Shown in pieces: positions 57,801-63,312 of a stretch of 64,000 nt of DNA; positions within the stretch are counted from its first letter, which is position 1, and every line of letters starts with the position of its first letter. The stretch lies in NCBI RefSeq assembly GCF_014633365.1, contig NC_068347.1, positions 17,320,433-17,384,432 of the forward strand, written 5' to 3'. Below the pieces are notes generated by a model. The model was not told the origin of the DNA and ran no database searches. It worked only from the letters and a program-made list of their open reading frames with translations. The translations under genes were made by a program, and so were the position numbers. The stretch comes from Diospyros lotus (lineage: Eukaryota; Streptophyta; Magnoliopsida; Ericales; Ebenaceae).

Positions 57801-60070
57801 ATGAGGCTGTTTTCTTGGTCCCACACCAGATTTTGGTTGCACTCACAAAAGAGGAGCAAACCTTTCTGGAAGATCTAAAGACTTGCCCCTACCCAAACAC
57901 CAATATACCTTGCCACCCTCCCCCCACCACCACAACAGAGGAAAATAGAAAGAAACAAAAAATTTAAACTCAACATAACCTTATAACCAACTGGCATGGA
58001 TGAATCTCATTTTATTATTCCACTTTACAAGGGCTATTATTTTAGTTAAGATAAAAAGTTCTTTATTATCTTAACTCATACTAATTCCAGTCCCCCTCAT
58101 CTCCTAGTATTACAACCAATGTGGATAGTATTTTATTTTTCAACTTTTTATTTATCATATTTCATACATAACCAACTCAAATTAATTGATTTTGCATCAT
58201 TAGCCTCTAGAATCCTATAAGTTTTATCAAACAACTATAAGACCACCTTTTATTGTATGACAACATTTAGGTAGTTGTGTACCAATAAGTGCAAACTATA
58301 AGTGAAATATAGATGAGAATATTATAATGGCTCGGAGATCATTAAAGACAATAAGGCCAAACCTCGAAGTAACACCCAATGAAGATGATGCCTAAGAAGA
58401 GATTAACATGGTCTGGACATGTGAAGAGAAGACCAATAGACGTGCTTGTGAATAGAGTGGATAGAATAAAAAAAATGTAACAAAAGAAGTATAGAAGGAC
58501 TAGAGAAATTTTGTATAACAAGGGATATAATGATTTTATAAAAGATATGATAATAAATAGAGATGACCAGATATCTAGAATTTATCTATGTAACTCCACC
58601 TAGTGAAATTAATGTATGTGATTATTTTGACAGTGATGAGACCTAGAATCTAGCAAATTAATTAATTTCTAATCCTATCTTAGTTCTTGTAACATTCACC
58701 TCAGCATCACAACTTCATGGAGACTCATCTTGTAAATATGGCTTTTTAATGCCCAACATTCTACACCTCAAAAGCATAGATTGGTCTTATAATTATCTTC
58801 TGAAAGGTTTCTCGAGCATTTACGTCAACACATTGTACACTTTAAAGCCCTCCCTCAGTTTATCCAACTACAATATTATGATCAACATCATCACTAAAGT
58901 TTTCCTTTATATGCAAAACCGGCCTTAGCTAAGAATTAGTAACCTTTTGTTGTTTCTTCTTACCTCAAACAAAAGAAAATAAACACTCCCAAGGTAAAAG
59001 TAAAACTAAATTGCCAATCAAAACTGGAAGAAAATATTTTGATCATCTTATTTGATTTTATTAAGCAGAAATTAGAAGGCAGTGGCATCTCATCTGCTTC
59101 ACAAACAAAACAACAACAAATTTTTCTTGGGCAATTGGGCCTTTTATGGTATAAGAAAATCCCTGAGCATTGTGATATTCAACACATTTGACTACAGATG
59201 GAGGAAATTAGTAGTATTCTTCTTACCAGAATAACAGCAGGAGCAAGCGCACAGTCAATACAGACATCCAAAACAACTAGGTTTATGTGGAATTCAAGGT
59301 ATGGCATGCAGTTGAATAAGCATGATGCTTTACCAACCTTGAGAAACATTCAAGCACTATGAAAAGTAAATAAATAGAATGCATCTTTTAACAGAAGACA
59401 AACAACATTCACTAAATCCAAGCAGCCAAAAATTGCACATTGTACACTAGAAGAAGTCCATTTTAGTCTGCCTGATTATCAGCTTCATTTTCAGTTAGCA
59501 GCATCTCATTTGCACTCAGAAAATAACTTCAAACTAGTTCTGAGCCAATATTCACATAAAAAAACTGAAAGTATAGCTGTGTCTCATCACAAACACCTAG
59601 TTACCCAGTCAATAAATTATCAAGAATCAGACCATTAACCCTTTAATTGGTACGAGTAACAATTCAACTAAAGATGCCATATGATCCAAACACCATATCC
59701 AACCCCACTAACAATTCAACAAACACATAATGTCCCAATTGGCAAATACCAGATTCCAATTAACACAGAAATAAACTCGGTCTAAATTACAATATCCAGC
59801 GTAAACGCACCAGTTCCAACACAAAGGGTCAGGGAAAGAACTCACAAAGATTGCAGAATATGAGAGCTTGGAGATGAACTCAGGCACGCCGAACCCGCGT
59901 GGAGCAGAGCCAGCAATGTCGAAAGCAAGCGTGAAAGGGGAGAGAACAACCTTTATTGGGAAGTCGAAGATGTCTATTAACTGTTGGCCATAGCGACGCG
60001 TGAATAGCTTGTACTGAAGGTCCGCGAATTGCTTCAGGCTCCTCAGAAGCCGGTCCGTTCCTCTCGACAT
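17754..60070 (-). CDS. DnaJ/Hsp40-type cysteine-rich domain protein, 11 coding exons over 42 kb
   Basis: Exons (high to low): 60070-59846, 57058-56994, 55958-55860, 49289-49157, 48638-48579, 40754-40695, 29621-29499, 22913-22842, 21676-21539, 18384-18229, 17873-17754. They total 1,251 nt and give 416 residues. Every join keeps frame, and all introns end in AG. Four CxxC motifs (C99-C102, C110-C113, C168-C171, C179-C182), the first and third followed by xG, match the zinc-binding cysteine-rich domain of DnaJ; there is no J domain. Residues 35-95 are partly hydrophobic, and the C-terminal third is charged and helical ([31 protein letters not shown]). I recall close homologues of this length in many plants, annotated only as DnaJ/Hsp40 cysteine-rich superfamily, and do not know a reliable symbol. 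A thiol or chaperone role is inference. Introns make up 97% of the gene. Confidence 0.9.
18229..18384 (-). CDS. DnaJ-type gene exon 10
   Basis: Acceptor TTTGCAG and donor GTAGTA. Fifty-two codons, residues 326-377, from [19 protein letters not shown] to WETKWRQEK. It is strongly charged and predicted helical. Confidence 0.9.
18385..19367. other. Intron 9 distal part
   Basis: AT-rich intron sequence. From about 19200 it becomes a dense 'catata/tacata' simple-sequence tract that continues on both sides of the TIR element at 19368. Nothing else recognised. Confidence 0.5.
19368..19768. mobile_element. TIR element with GAACC-type repeats
   Basis: The ends are inverted copies: GTAGGCCTGACCAAGGTTTGG on the left, and GGTTAGGCCTAC on the right with GGAACCATGG just inside. 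The interior is full of GGTTC/GAACC words. It sits in a (TA)-rich tract, so a target duplication cannot be read. A small non-autonomous DNA transposon is the simplest explanation. The antisense frame at 19499-19780 is not credible. Confidence 0.55.
20165..20370 (+). mobile_element. Au-type SINE
   Basis: The head 'caacagtaaggttgcttc' is followed by box-B-like 'GGTCATGGGTTCGAGTTGTG' (about 20216-20235), then 'aagtctgcatacaaatacaa' and 'ccctccctcgcccattgc'. This order is that of the tRNA-derived plant Au SINE family. A 40-bp A-rich insertion separates the halves. The overlapping open frames on both strands are shadows. Confidence 0.7.
20651..21349. mobile_element. hAT-like TIR element (MITE-size)
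   Basis: The left end GGGGCTGTTTAGTTGTGGAA and the reverse complement of the right end, GTGGCCTTTTAGTTGTGGAG, match at about 17 of 20 bases. The interior has paired 'ggagaaccac...tttccaa' motifs (about 21130-21240) and a (GA)n tract. An 8-bp target duplication is not clear. It inserted into a copy of the 70-bp tandem unit found at 21361-21476. Confidence 0.55.
21361..21476. repeat. 70-bp tandem repeat
   Basis: 'gattc...aaatgaactgcatta' starts at 21361 and 21431. A third piece containing 'gctgatgactacatagtaaaa' lies at about 20623-20650, on the far side of the TIR element, so the array predates that insertion. Confidence 0.7.
21539..21676 (-). CDS. DnaJ-type gene exon 9
   Basis: Acceptor CGACAG and donor GTATGT. 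Forty-six codons, residues 280-325, from [19 protein letters not shown] to [10 protein letters not shown]. Confidence 0.9.
21677..22841. other. Intron 8
   Basis: An ordinary AT-rich intron with a short (GA)n tract near 22480. No element recognised. Confidence 0.6.
22842..22913 (-). CDS. DnaJ-type gene exon 8
   Basis: Acceptor CCTTCAG and donor GTAAGA. Twenty-four codons, residues 256-279, [20 protein letters not shown] then YLQE. Confidence 0.9.
22914..23954. other. Intron 7, distal unique part
   Basis: AT-rich intron with a (GA)n tract at about 23224-23245. Open frames at 23402-23852 have no domain. Confidence 0.5.
24004..24226 (+). repeat. Copia 5' LTR
   Basis: Starts TGTCGTGAATC and ends TTCCACA. 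It differs from the 3' copy mainly by transitions and by a TA-rich tract where the other has (TG)n. Confidence 0.85.
24437..25330 (+). pseudogene. Copia gag
   Basis: Starts at ATG 24437 and is stopped near 24566; the longest intact piece is 24903-25331. It contains a UBN2-like gag region and a zinc knuckle [16 protein letters not shown] in which the second Cys is Tyr. Non-functional. Confidence 0.75.
25377..26972 (+). pseudogene. Copia protease and integrase
   Basis: The protease region shows [13 protein letters not shown], with the catalytic DSG changed to DSR. Around 25910 comes [13 protein letters not shown] (pre-integrase). The integrase core follows in broken frames, and the piece 26454-26972 has [16 protein letters not shown] and [18 protein letters not shown], typical of the integrase C-terminal side. 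A run of 20 C then 11 A (26375-26405) interrupts it. Confidence 0.7.
27350..28009 (+). pseudogene. Copia reverse transcriptase
   Basis: Two frames joined across a stop at 27608. Motifs: [50 protein letters not shown], and the catalytic box HIDDIIVIG (usually YVDD), in which the two Asp remain. It starts at the usual NTWEIVDLP segment. Confidence 0.8.
28058..28700 (+). pseudogene. Copia RNase H region
   Basis: Contains [20 protein letters not shown] and [12 protein letters not shown], then a run of 23 G (28338-28360). Broken RNase H pieces with [13 protein letters not shown] and [20 protein letters not shown] sequence run up to the purine tract. Frameshifted. Confidence 0.7.
28834..29051 (+). 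repeat. Copia 3' LTR
   Basis: Preceded by GAGAGGGAG. Contains a (TG)9-like tract at about 28996-29014. Ends TTTTTCACA. Confidence 0.85.
29499..29621 (-). CDS. DnaJ-type gene exon 7
   Basis: Acceptor TTTTTCAG and donor GTTTCT. Forty-one codons, residues 215-255, from [18 protein letters not shown] to KKKIWWQYK. Phase 0 at both ends. The Copia right LTR ends about 450 bp away in intron 7. Confidence 0.9.
31559..32330 (+). mobile_element. Gypsy 3'-end and LTR-like fragment inside the LINE
   Basis: Encodes [21 protein letters not shown], which matches the GPITRARAK-type tail found just before the 3' LTR of many plant Gypsy polyproteins. Non-coding LTR-like sequence follows. The LINE ORF1 reading resumes at about 32330. 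No target duplication recognised. Confidence 0.45.
32049..32176 (+). repeat. 66-bp tandem duplication
   Basis: 'gctttaattattatgtcacc' occurs at 32052 and 32118, followed by 'catgcttggagggatgttcc' in both copies. One or two differences. Confidence 0.9.
33228..33597 (-). repeat. Gypsy 3' LTR
   Basis: 370 bp, minus strand TGTTACG...TTTGACA. Differs from the 5' LTR by many substitutions and several indels (for example near 33290-33345 and 33525-33560), so the insertion is not recent. Confidence 0.9.
33600..33620 (-). other. Gypsy polypurine tract made of 21 G
   Basis: Minus strand shows 21 consecutive G followed by AT and the LTR start TGTTACG. Its position fits the plus-strand primer (polypurine tract). 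A pure G tract of this length is unusual and may have expanded after insertion. Confidence 0.6.
33621..34120 (-). pseudogene. Gypsy GPY/F and chromodomain
   Basis: The frame 34120-33917 shows VYIKLGQQH and [17 protein letters not shown], the GPY/F module of the integrase C-terminus. After a stop it continues as [31 protein letters not shown], a chromodomain with its aromatic and WE residues, broken by one stop. Confidence 0.8.
34366..34923 (-). pseudogene. Gypsy integrase
   Basis: The HHCC zinc-binding part is intact ([10 protein letters not shown] ... [10 protein letters not shown]). Catalytic positions: the first Asp in [10 protein letters not shown] and the Glu in NGQIERVNQ are present. 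The second Asp appears as Asn ([10 protein letters not shown] instead of SDRD). The frame ends early after VNQSLDYT. Confidence 0.85.
35241..36231 (-). pseudogene. Gypsy reverse transcriptase and RNase H
   Basis: First part 36231-35890: [55 protein letters not shown]. Second part 35933-35241: [39 protein letters not shown], then RNase H with [20 protein letters not shown] and [14 protein letters not shown]. The frame breaks exactly at the catalytic box, which should read FDDIL and here reads FYDIL after a run of ten A on the plus strand. Confidence 0.88.
36744..36980 (-). pseudogene. Gypsy aspartic protease
   Basis: [12 protein letters not shown] carries the DSG active site, and the second conserved region [11 protein letters not shown] is present. 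This segment is open and has no visible lesion. Confidence 0.85.
37027..37265 (-). repeat. Duplicated acidic linker in the Gypsy polyprotein
   Basis: A 120-bp unit starts at 37027 and 37147 ('ctggccattgcttttatagc'), the second with a 9-bp insertion. It encodes two copies of an acidic linker ([12 protein letters not shown] ... [13 protein letters not shown]) between zinc knuckle and protease. Confidence 0.85.
37260..38400 (-). pseudogene. Gypsy gag
   Basis: Retrotransposon gag signature at 37894-37688: [20 protein letters not shown] and [20 protein letters not shown]. The zinc knuckle [14 protein letters not shown] lies at about 37310-37270. Frames are broken upstream. Confidence 0.75.
38441..38455 (-). 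other. Gypsy primer-binding site
   Basis: Minus strand TGGTATCAGAGCACT, three bases inside the 5' LTR end. Complementary to the 3' end of plant initiator-Met tRNA. Confidence 0.8.
38459..38825 (-). repeat. Gypsy 5' LTR
   Basis: 367 bp, ends TG...CA on the minus strand, next to CTGTC on the outside and the primer site on the inside. Confidence 0.9.
38831..39270 (+). mobile_element. L1-type LINE relic, 3' part
   Basis: Joining to 33227 restores a reading ending [19 protein letters not shown], which matches the C-terminal end of plant L1 ORF2 (zf-RVT region). A 3' UTR with AATAAAATTCTATCTT follows near 39245. The RT domain is absent. Confidence 0.6.
39271..40694. other. Intron 6, donor-side part
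   Basis: AT-rich intron without recognised elements. The frame at 39454-39693 is chance. Confidence 0.5.
40695..40754 (-). CDS. DnaJ-type gene exon 6, followed by a GC donor
   Basis: Acceptor TCTGCAG. Twenty codons, residues 195-214, [20 protein letters not shown]. The next intronic bases are GCTAGTGA, so the donor is GC (40694-40693) with an exon-side AG. The nearest GT, seven bases further on, would break frame with exon 7. Confidence 0.85.
40755..42324. other. Intron 5, acceptor-side part
   Basis: Ordinary AT-rich intron with (CA)n at about 42274-42290. Open frames at 41567-42075 have no domain. Confidence 0.5.
42325..42725 (-). repeat. TR-GAG element 3' LTR
   Basis: 401 bp, ends TGTCATGA...TTGACA on the minus strand. 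Carries an expanded C-rich tract at 42628-42650 absent from the partner. Confidence 0.85.
42840..44040 (-). pseudogene. Gag of the TR-GAG element
   Basis: N-terminal part 43970-43572 (Arg/Pro-rich, [16 protein letters not shown]). Retrotransposon gag core 43474-43244 with [20 protein letters not shown] and IEEFNKL. Zinc knuckle [13 protein letters not shown] at about 42905-42850, with a stop codon before the last Cys. Resembles the gag of the Gypsy at 33228-38825 in the WxEF...IEEFNKL block, so the two belong to related chromovirus families. Confidence 0.7.
44745..45141 (-). repeat. TR-GAG element 5' LTR
   Basis: 397 bp, highly similar to the 3' LTR, flanked outside by AATAT. Confidence 0.85.
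45676..45987. repeat. Exact 156-bp tandem duplication
   Basis: Units 45676-45831 and 45832-45987 look identical base for base, each starting GTTGAATGGTTGGACG and ending TTTACAGT; the next unit start is broken. It must be young, or an assembly artefact. Confidence 0.95.
45988..48578. other. Intron 5, donor-side part
   Basis: AT-rich sequence, no domain or clear element. Frames at 46691-46987, 47050-47238 and 48252-48470 are chance. Confidence 0.5.
48579..48638 (-). CDS. DnaJ-type gene exon 5
   Basis: Acceptor TTCCAG and donor GTGAGT. Twenty codons, residues 175-194, [20 protein letters not shown], carrying the fourth CxxC. Confidence 0.9.
49157..49289 (-). CDS. DnaJ-type gene exon 4
   Basis: Acceptor CCCCCAG and donor GTAAGA. 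It completes Ser130 and encodes residues 131-174, from [20 protein letters not shown] to CPSCDGS, which carries the third CxxC. Phase 0 at the end. Confidence 0.9.
49812..50918 (-). mobile_element. RTE-clade LINE, 5'-truncated
   Basis: Bounded by 9-bp direct repeats CCAGAATAC (49803-49811 and 50919-50927). The 3' end carries a (TTG)n tail on the minus strand, as RTE elements do. The 5' end is cut within the RT domain, the common result of incomplete reverse transcription. Confidence 0.9.
49846..50898 (-). pseudogene. RTE LINE reverse transcriptase, C-terminal part
   Basis: 350 codons stay open: [37 protein letters not shown], the catalytic [11 protein letters not shown], then [26 protein letters not shown] and [18 protein letters not shown]. 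The endonuclease domain is missing. The long intact frame suggests a fairly recent insertion, though it cannot move by itself. Confidence 0.9.
51309..51528. repeat. 115-bp tandem duplication
   Basis: 'gtaagttctccacattacca' starts at 51309 and 51424, with the rest of the unit repeated with about 10 differences. Confidence 0.9.
51529..51990. other. Intron 3 segment
   Basis: Contains a (GA)n tract at about 51818-51842. No gene. Confidence 0.4.
51991..53063 (+). mobile_element. Tat/Athila-like LTR fragment
   Basis: A TATA box (AGTATAAATACC, about 52369-52380) is followed by 'cctgacttaggcatcggagg' (about 52548-52567), as in the fragment at 9500-10560. At 53043-53063 the minus strand reads TTGGCGCCGTCTATGGGAAA, a primer-site word of Tat/Ogre-type Gypsy elements. 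Orientation of the two signals disagrees, so more than one element may be involved. Confidence 0.4.
53064..54560 (-). mobile_element. Possible LTR of a Tat/Ogre-like element
   Basis: The stretch begins next to the TTGGCGCC primer word, which would place it as the 5' LTR on the minus strand (about TGTAGC at 53066 to TTTACA near 54554). Ends are tentative. It carries the MITE at 53197-53403. No protein domain. Confidence 0.3.
53197..53403. mobile_element. hAT-type MITE
   Basis: 207 bp with 8-bp target duplications GGTGGCCT on both sides (53189-53196 and 53404-53411). Inverted ends CAGTGGCAGATCCA and CAGGGGTGGATTCAG (reverse complement of the right end). The AT-rich middle has no coding capacity. 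TSD length and CAG ends are those of the hAT superfamily. Confidence 0.85.
54569..54657. repeat. Inverted repeat / hairpin, 37-bp arms
   Basis: Left arm 54569-54605 and right arm 54621-54657 pair with about 3 mismatches around a 15-nt loop. Core CCCTTAGTTTTAGAGG. It overlaps the inferred end of the minus-strand Copia LTR. Confidence 0.8.
54603..54951 (-). repeat. Copia 3' LTR remnant
   Basis: On the minus strand a purine tract GAGGGGGAG is followed by TGTTGGTTCCC (54951). The proposed end is GGAACA (54603), giving TGTT...AACA. No second LTR was found. Confidence 0.5.
54992..55456 (-). pseudogene. Copia RNase H remnant
   Basis: Contains [60 protein letters not shown] and [18 protein letters not shown], the usual C-terminal Copia motifs. 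Everything 5' of RNase H is missing. It ends 35 bp before its purine tract and LTR. It lies in intron 3, same strand as the gene. Confidence 0.85.
55441..55820 (+). mobile_element. 380-bp insert between 13-bp direct repeats
   Basis: ATGCAATCACCAA occurs at 55428-55440 and 55821-55833. Between them lies LTR-like sequence (TCCATAAATATATC, TTTTTTATTCAATAAATTC) ending in 'aaataaataaataaac'. A long direct repeat and A-rich end suggest LINE-type insertion, while the body looks like an LTR. Identity unresolved. Confidence 0.4.
55860..55958 (-). CDS. DnaJ-type gene exon 3 (first zinc-finger half)
   Basis: Acceptor TTAACAG and donor GTAGAT. It completes Arg97 and encodes residues 98-129 plus two bases of Ser130. 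It holds CGTCNGW and CTMCKGLG, two of the four CxxC motifs. It is too short to show as a long open frame. Confidence 0.9.
55959..56993. other. Intron 2
   Basis: AT-rich, no element recognised. The phrase 'gttaactttac... aaatatta' repeats near 56290 and 56410. Frames at 55908-56195 and 56449-56700 are chance; the first overlaps exon 3 antisense. Confidence 0.5.
56994..57058 (-). CDS. DnaJ-type gene exon 2
   Basis: Acceptor CTGCAG and donor GTGATT. Encodes residues 76-96 plus two bases of Arg97 ([21 protein letters not shown]). It is 65 nt long and ends in phase 2, matching exon 3. Confidence 0.88.
57059..58394. other. Intron 1, acceptor-side part
   Basis: AT-rich with a (CT)n/(TA)n tract at 57425-57485. 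No element recognised. Confidence 0.5.
58395..58604 (+). mobile_element. RTE LINE 3' fragment
   Basis: Plus-strand translation shows [20 protein letters not shown] and [14 protein letters not shown], matching the RTE C-terminal end seen at 49846 ([16 protein letters not shown] ... HVADPT). Broken by stops. Confidence 0.65.
58735..58890 (-). mobile_element. RTE LINE internal fragment
   Basis: 'gcccaacattctacacctca' and 'ttggtcttataattatcttc' align with 50219-50275 of the RTE LINE in the same orientation. This segment is from a region upstream of the neighbouring fragment and on the opposite strand. Confidence 0.5.
58891..59845. other. Intron 1, donor-side part
   Basis: AT-rich, nothing recognised. 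Confidence 0.5.
59846..60070 (-). CDS. DnaJ-type gene exon 1 (start)
   Basis: Encodes residues 1-75, beginning [19 protein letters not shown] and ending [11 protein letters not shown]. The donor is GTGAGT at 59845. Phase 0. It contains the conserved-looking [19 protein letters not shown] segment, which could be an amphipathic or membrane-associated helix. The overlapping frame at 59880-60179 is a shadow. Confidence 0.88.
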
Positions 60071-60965
60071 GACGACTGAACTTAGACGAGGAGGAAGAGA
60101 GGAGCAGAGAGGAAGAGTGGATAAATATGGCTAAGCTTTCGTATCTAGAAAACTTAATAAATGAATAAATTGCACTCAAAGTTTTTGTAGTTTTGGTTAT
60201 TTGTATTTAAATTTTTTGTAATTTTGGTTATTTGTATACAATTTTTTTGTAATTTAAGATTAATTTTGAAAACTTTTGTGATTTAATTTTTTTCCCAATG
60301 CCCCCTTCTCACAAACTATGTTACTTTAGCATCCTTAAGCTAAATTAGATAATTTTGATTAGAATAAAACTTAGCAAATGAAACCCAATGACTCAGCGAT
60401 AGGTTTCGTAATTGTTGGAACCCATTGGCAATGGGTTCCATTCGCTAGTGGAACCCATTGTGGGGGATTTAAAACCTAGAAAGGTTGGGGGAAAAAGAGA
60501 GAAGGGGAAAGAGATAAGAGAAAGAAAAAAAAAAAAGATCGATTAAATATGATAGTACGAAGCAATGTTGATATAGATGTGTAAAAAGGATTGGGTCTTC
60601 TCCAAACACAAATGGAGGAAGTAATGAAGTTGGTTAATAGTGGTGATGTGTTATAAATGTTAGGTCTATGTCTTATTTGTTACTATTATTTCTGTTTATT
60701 ATTCTTTTTCTTCTTATTTTCTCTCTCTTTCTCTTTAGGTTCAACTTCAAGAAATGGTTGTTCTACAACCCATAACTCATTAACATAGAAATGTTAGTTT
60801 TTGTTCCATATTTTTAATCTGAAGAATGTTCCAAATTGATTCTAAATATTGATTTGGAGACCCAAAACACACATTGTTCCCACACAATGGCACAAGAATA
60901 ATGGGTTTTTCAATCAAAACCATCATTTTCAACTACTAAAAATGATGGTTTTGGTTTACCATCAT
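60071..60965 (-). promoter_or_regulatory. Upstream region of the DnaJ-type gene
   Basis: The 5' UTR and promoter of the minus-strand gene should lie here. The first 50 bp before the ATG are pyrimidine-rich on the gene strand (TCTCTTCCTCCTCGTC). A near-perfect palindrome GGAACCCATTG-G-CAATGGGTTCC lies at 60417-60439, with a further copy of GGAACCCATTG at 60450. No clear TATA box. Function of these words is unknown. Confidence 0.35.
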
Positions 60966-63307
60966 TTTTAATACCCAAAATTTGACGTATATAATATTTT
61001 AGGAATTTGTAAAATTTTTGAGTCAAAATGTAATTTTCTGTACATTATGGGCAAAAACGAAATTTATAAATCTTGGCTAAAATAGTGAAACGATTATGGT
61101 AAAGACGAGGATTAGGGTCAAAGATATGGAAATGAGGCTTAGGGACTTATGAACTCGAAGGATTTGCAAAATAAGGCATAGAGCATGATTTTTCATGCAG
61201 TCGGGCCTAAGTGTAAGTTTAAAATTTTGGCCGAGAGAGGTAAAGAATAGGGTTTTTCAAAAGTTTCGGGGTTGAAATGAGGATTCTGGAACTCAAGGGG
61301 CCTAATGGAAATGTTGGAAATCTCAGGAGTTTTGAGGAGAGGTCCAAATTGTAATTAAAAATTAATCTGGGGGTAAAGAATAATAAACAAAAGTCAAGTG
61401 AAAAACCTACAAAAAAACTAGACAGCCGCATTGTCACTGTCGACTAACCACTTGTGGCCATCGAGAAGGTCGCTCAAGGCCTTCAGAGAATGCTCCAGGT
61501 CATGATGGCTCGACTTCTGATGGCCATTGGGCGAGATCGCACATGATTTGACCGAATTTAATGCCGGAAGTGACTGAAAAATTTGGATGACAAGTCGTGG
61601 CATTTTTGTGATGATTCAAGGCTACTCAAGCCACTTAGTGGCTAGATCTAGACCTTAGGGGGTGAGTAAGATTGGGATTTAGAGGTTAGTGACTGGGATT
61701 TGCCTTTACATAGAAGGTTCGAGGCTGAGGGTTTTATTCAAGTTTTTGCGTCAAATTTGTATTGTTTTAGAAAAAATCAAGTGTTCTTGATAAGGGCTTT
61801 TATTCCTTGTAATTTTTGGAGAATTTGGGAGTGATTGGTATAGGTCTTAAATGGTTTCAGAAGCTTCGCTGGAGCTAGGATTGAACCAGCCATTTGGGGC
61901 TTTTTTGGTCGAGTTTTGGGGCATCCAAGGGTGCCCTTAAGATCGACTTTAAAAGGGCTACAAGGTAGTGGGGTCAAATTAGCCATTAGAGCTATCGCCA
62001 ATGATCGGAGCCGGAGAAAATGATTGAAGAAGACAGGTCACGTAAGCTACATGTGTGTATTCCACTCGCAAGCTATGCTCTTGGCACGTGAGGTACAAGA
62101 AAATTTTGAAATTATTTTTATAATTTTTAGAAAAATATTTTAAGAATATCTGTAAAAAAATATTTGGTGAAAATAGATAATAGATATTTATTGTGTAATT
62201 TTGAAGAAATAAGGGTTTAAGAAAATAGGAGAAAAATAAAGAAAATTATGAAAAATTTTAGAAATTTAGAAATATTGATTTCCTTAGATGAAACGTTAGT
62301 CAGGAAATAATTTTTGGCCGTCAGACTTAAGGGTTTCACAATAGCACGTGTTTCAAGATTTCAACATAAACTGTGTTAAGGTGAGCGGTTCAATCCAGCA
62401 CTTGGTTTTTGTTATTGCAAATATTTTGGCTTGTGATTGGTTAGTGAATGGTTTTACCCTCAAAACCTTAAGTTATTCAGGTGAACAGGATTGGTTAGTG
62501 TATGGTTTTACCTACCAGACCTTGAGATGTTCCATGGAAATATTTTGTCAAATTGTTTGTTTTACCAGCATATTGAGCATGTTATATTCTTATATGATGA
62601 GTCAACAAAGTTTATTTCATGAAACGCATGTTGTGTGTTTCCATAGCATTAATTTGTTTGAGATCATGTTGTTATAATGTCCGATGGGATGGGATGCGGT
62701 CTCTTTGAGAATGTCGCTACGTTAATCCCGTTGGAGTAGTGGATTGGGTTTCCACGGGTGATTGCCGAAATGCACCCTGGGGATTAAGTATGCTGAGGTG
62801 TTTTCTCCAGGTTGACATGTTCATTTGTTTATGTCATGCTCATGATCATTCATGCATCTTATAAAATTATCTTGTGCCATCACTTAGATGTTTCAGCATC
62901 TAATCTAGGTTATGCCCCTGGAACATTCAAACGTTTTAGACAAGGATTGTAATAAGGGCAAAAGCATGGCTAGTTGAGGGCCAATGGAAAACGAGCGTAA
63001 TCGTCATTGTTTACATTTGCAAGTCATGTAATATTTATTCAATTTTAAAAGGCAATATGTATAAACGGTTGTGGTAATCTATGTTATTTAGTCTTGATAT
63101 TTTTCGTTGCATAATGATATGCCTTACTTAGCTTAAGTCTATCGCACTTGTTAGTTAAGTAGGCGAGACTGGGGTTCTAGGATTTTGTGAGCATGTGAAA
63201 ATAATTCTTTGAGACCTTGTGCGTGGCAAACTTATATATGGCCAAAAAAAAAAAAAAATCCCAATAAATCCCTTATAGTGGCATGCCCGATGATGTGGGG
63301 TGTTACA
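60966..63307. mobile_element. Large solo-LTR-like unit (third copy)
   Basis: Starts TTTTAATACCC and ends GGGGTGTTACA. Flanks ATCAT (60961-60965) and ATCAC (63308-63312) match at 4 of 5. It shares motif order with 5908-8421: GC-rich 'cacgtgagg', 'gtgagcggtt', 'tgccatcacttagatgttt', 'gcatctaatctaggttatgc' and 'gttatgcccctggaacattc'. No protein domain. The frame at 62348-62677 is not a gene. Confidence 0.6.
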
Positions 63308-63312
63308 ATCAC

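Noticed and set aside
59880..60179. 99-codon minus frame at the gene start
   Set aside because: Overlaps exon 1 in another frame; exon 1 continues into the other ten exons and this one does not.
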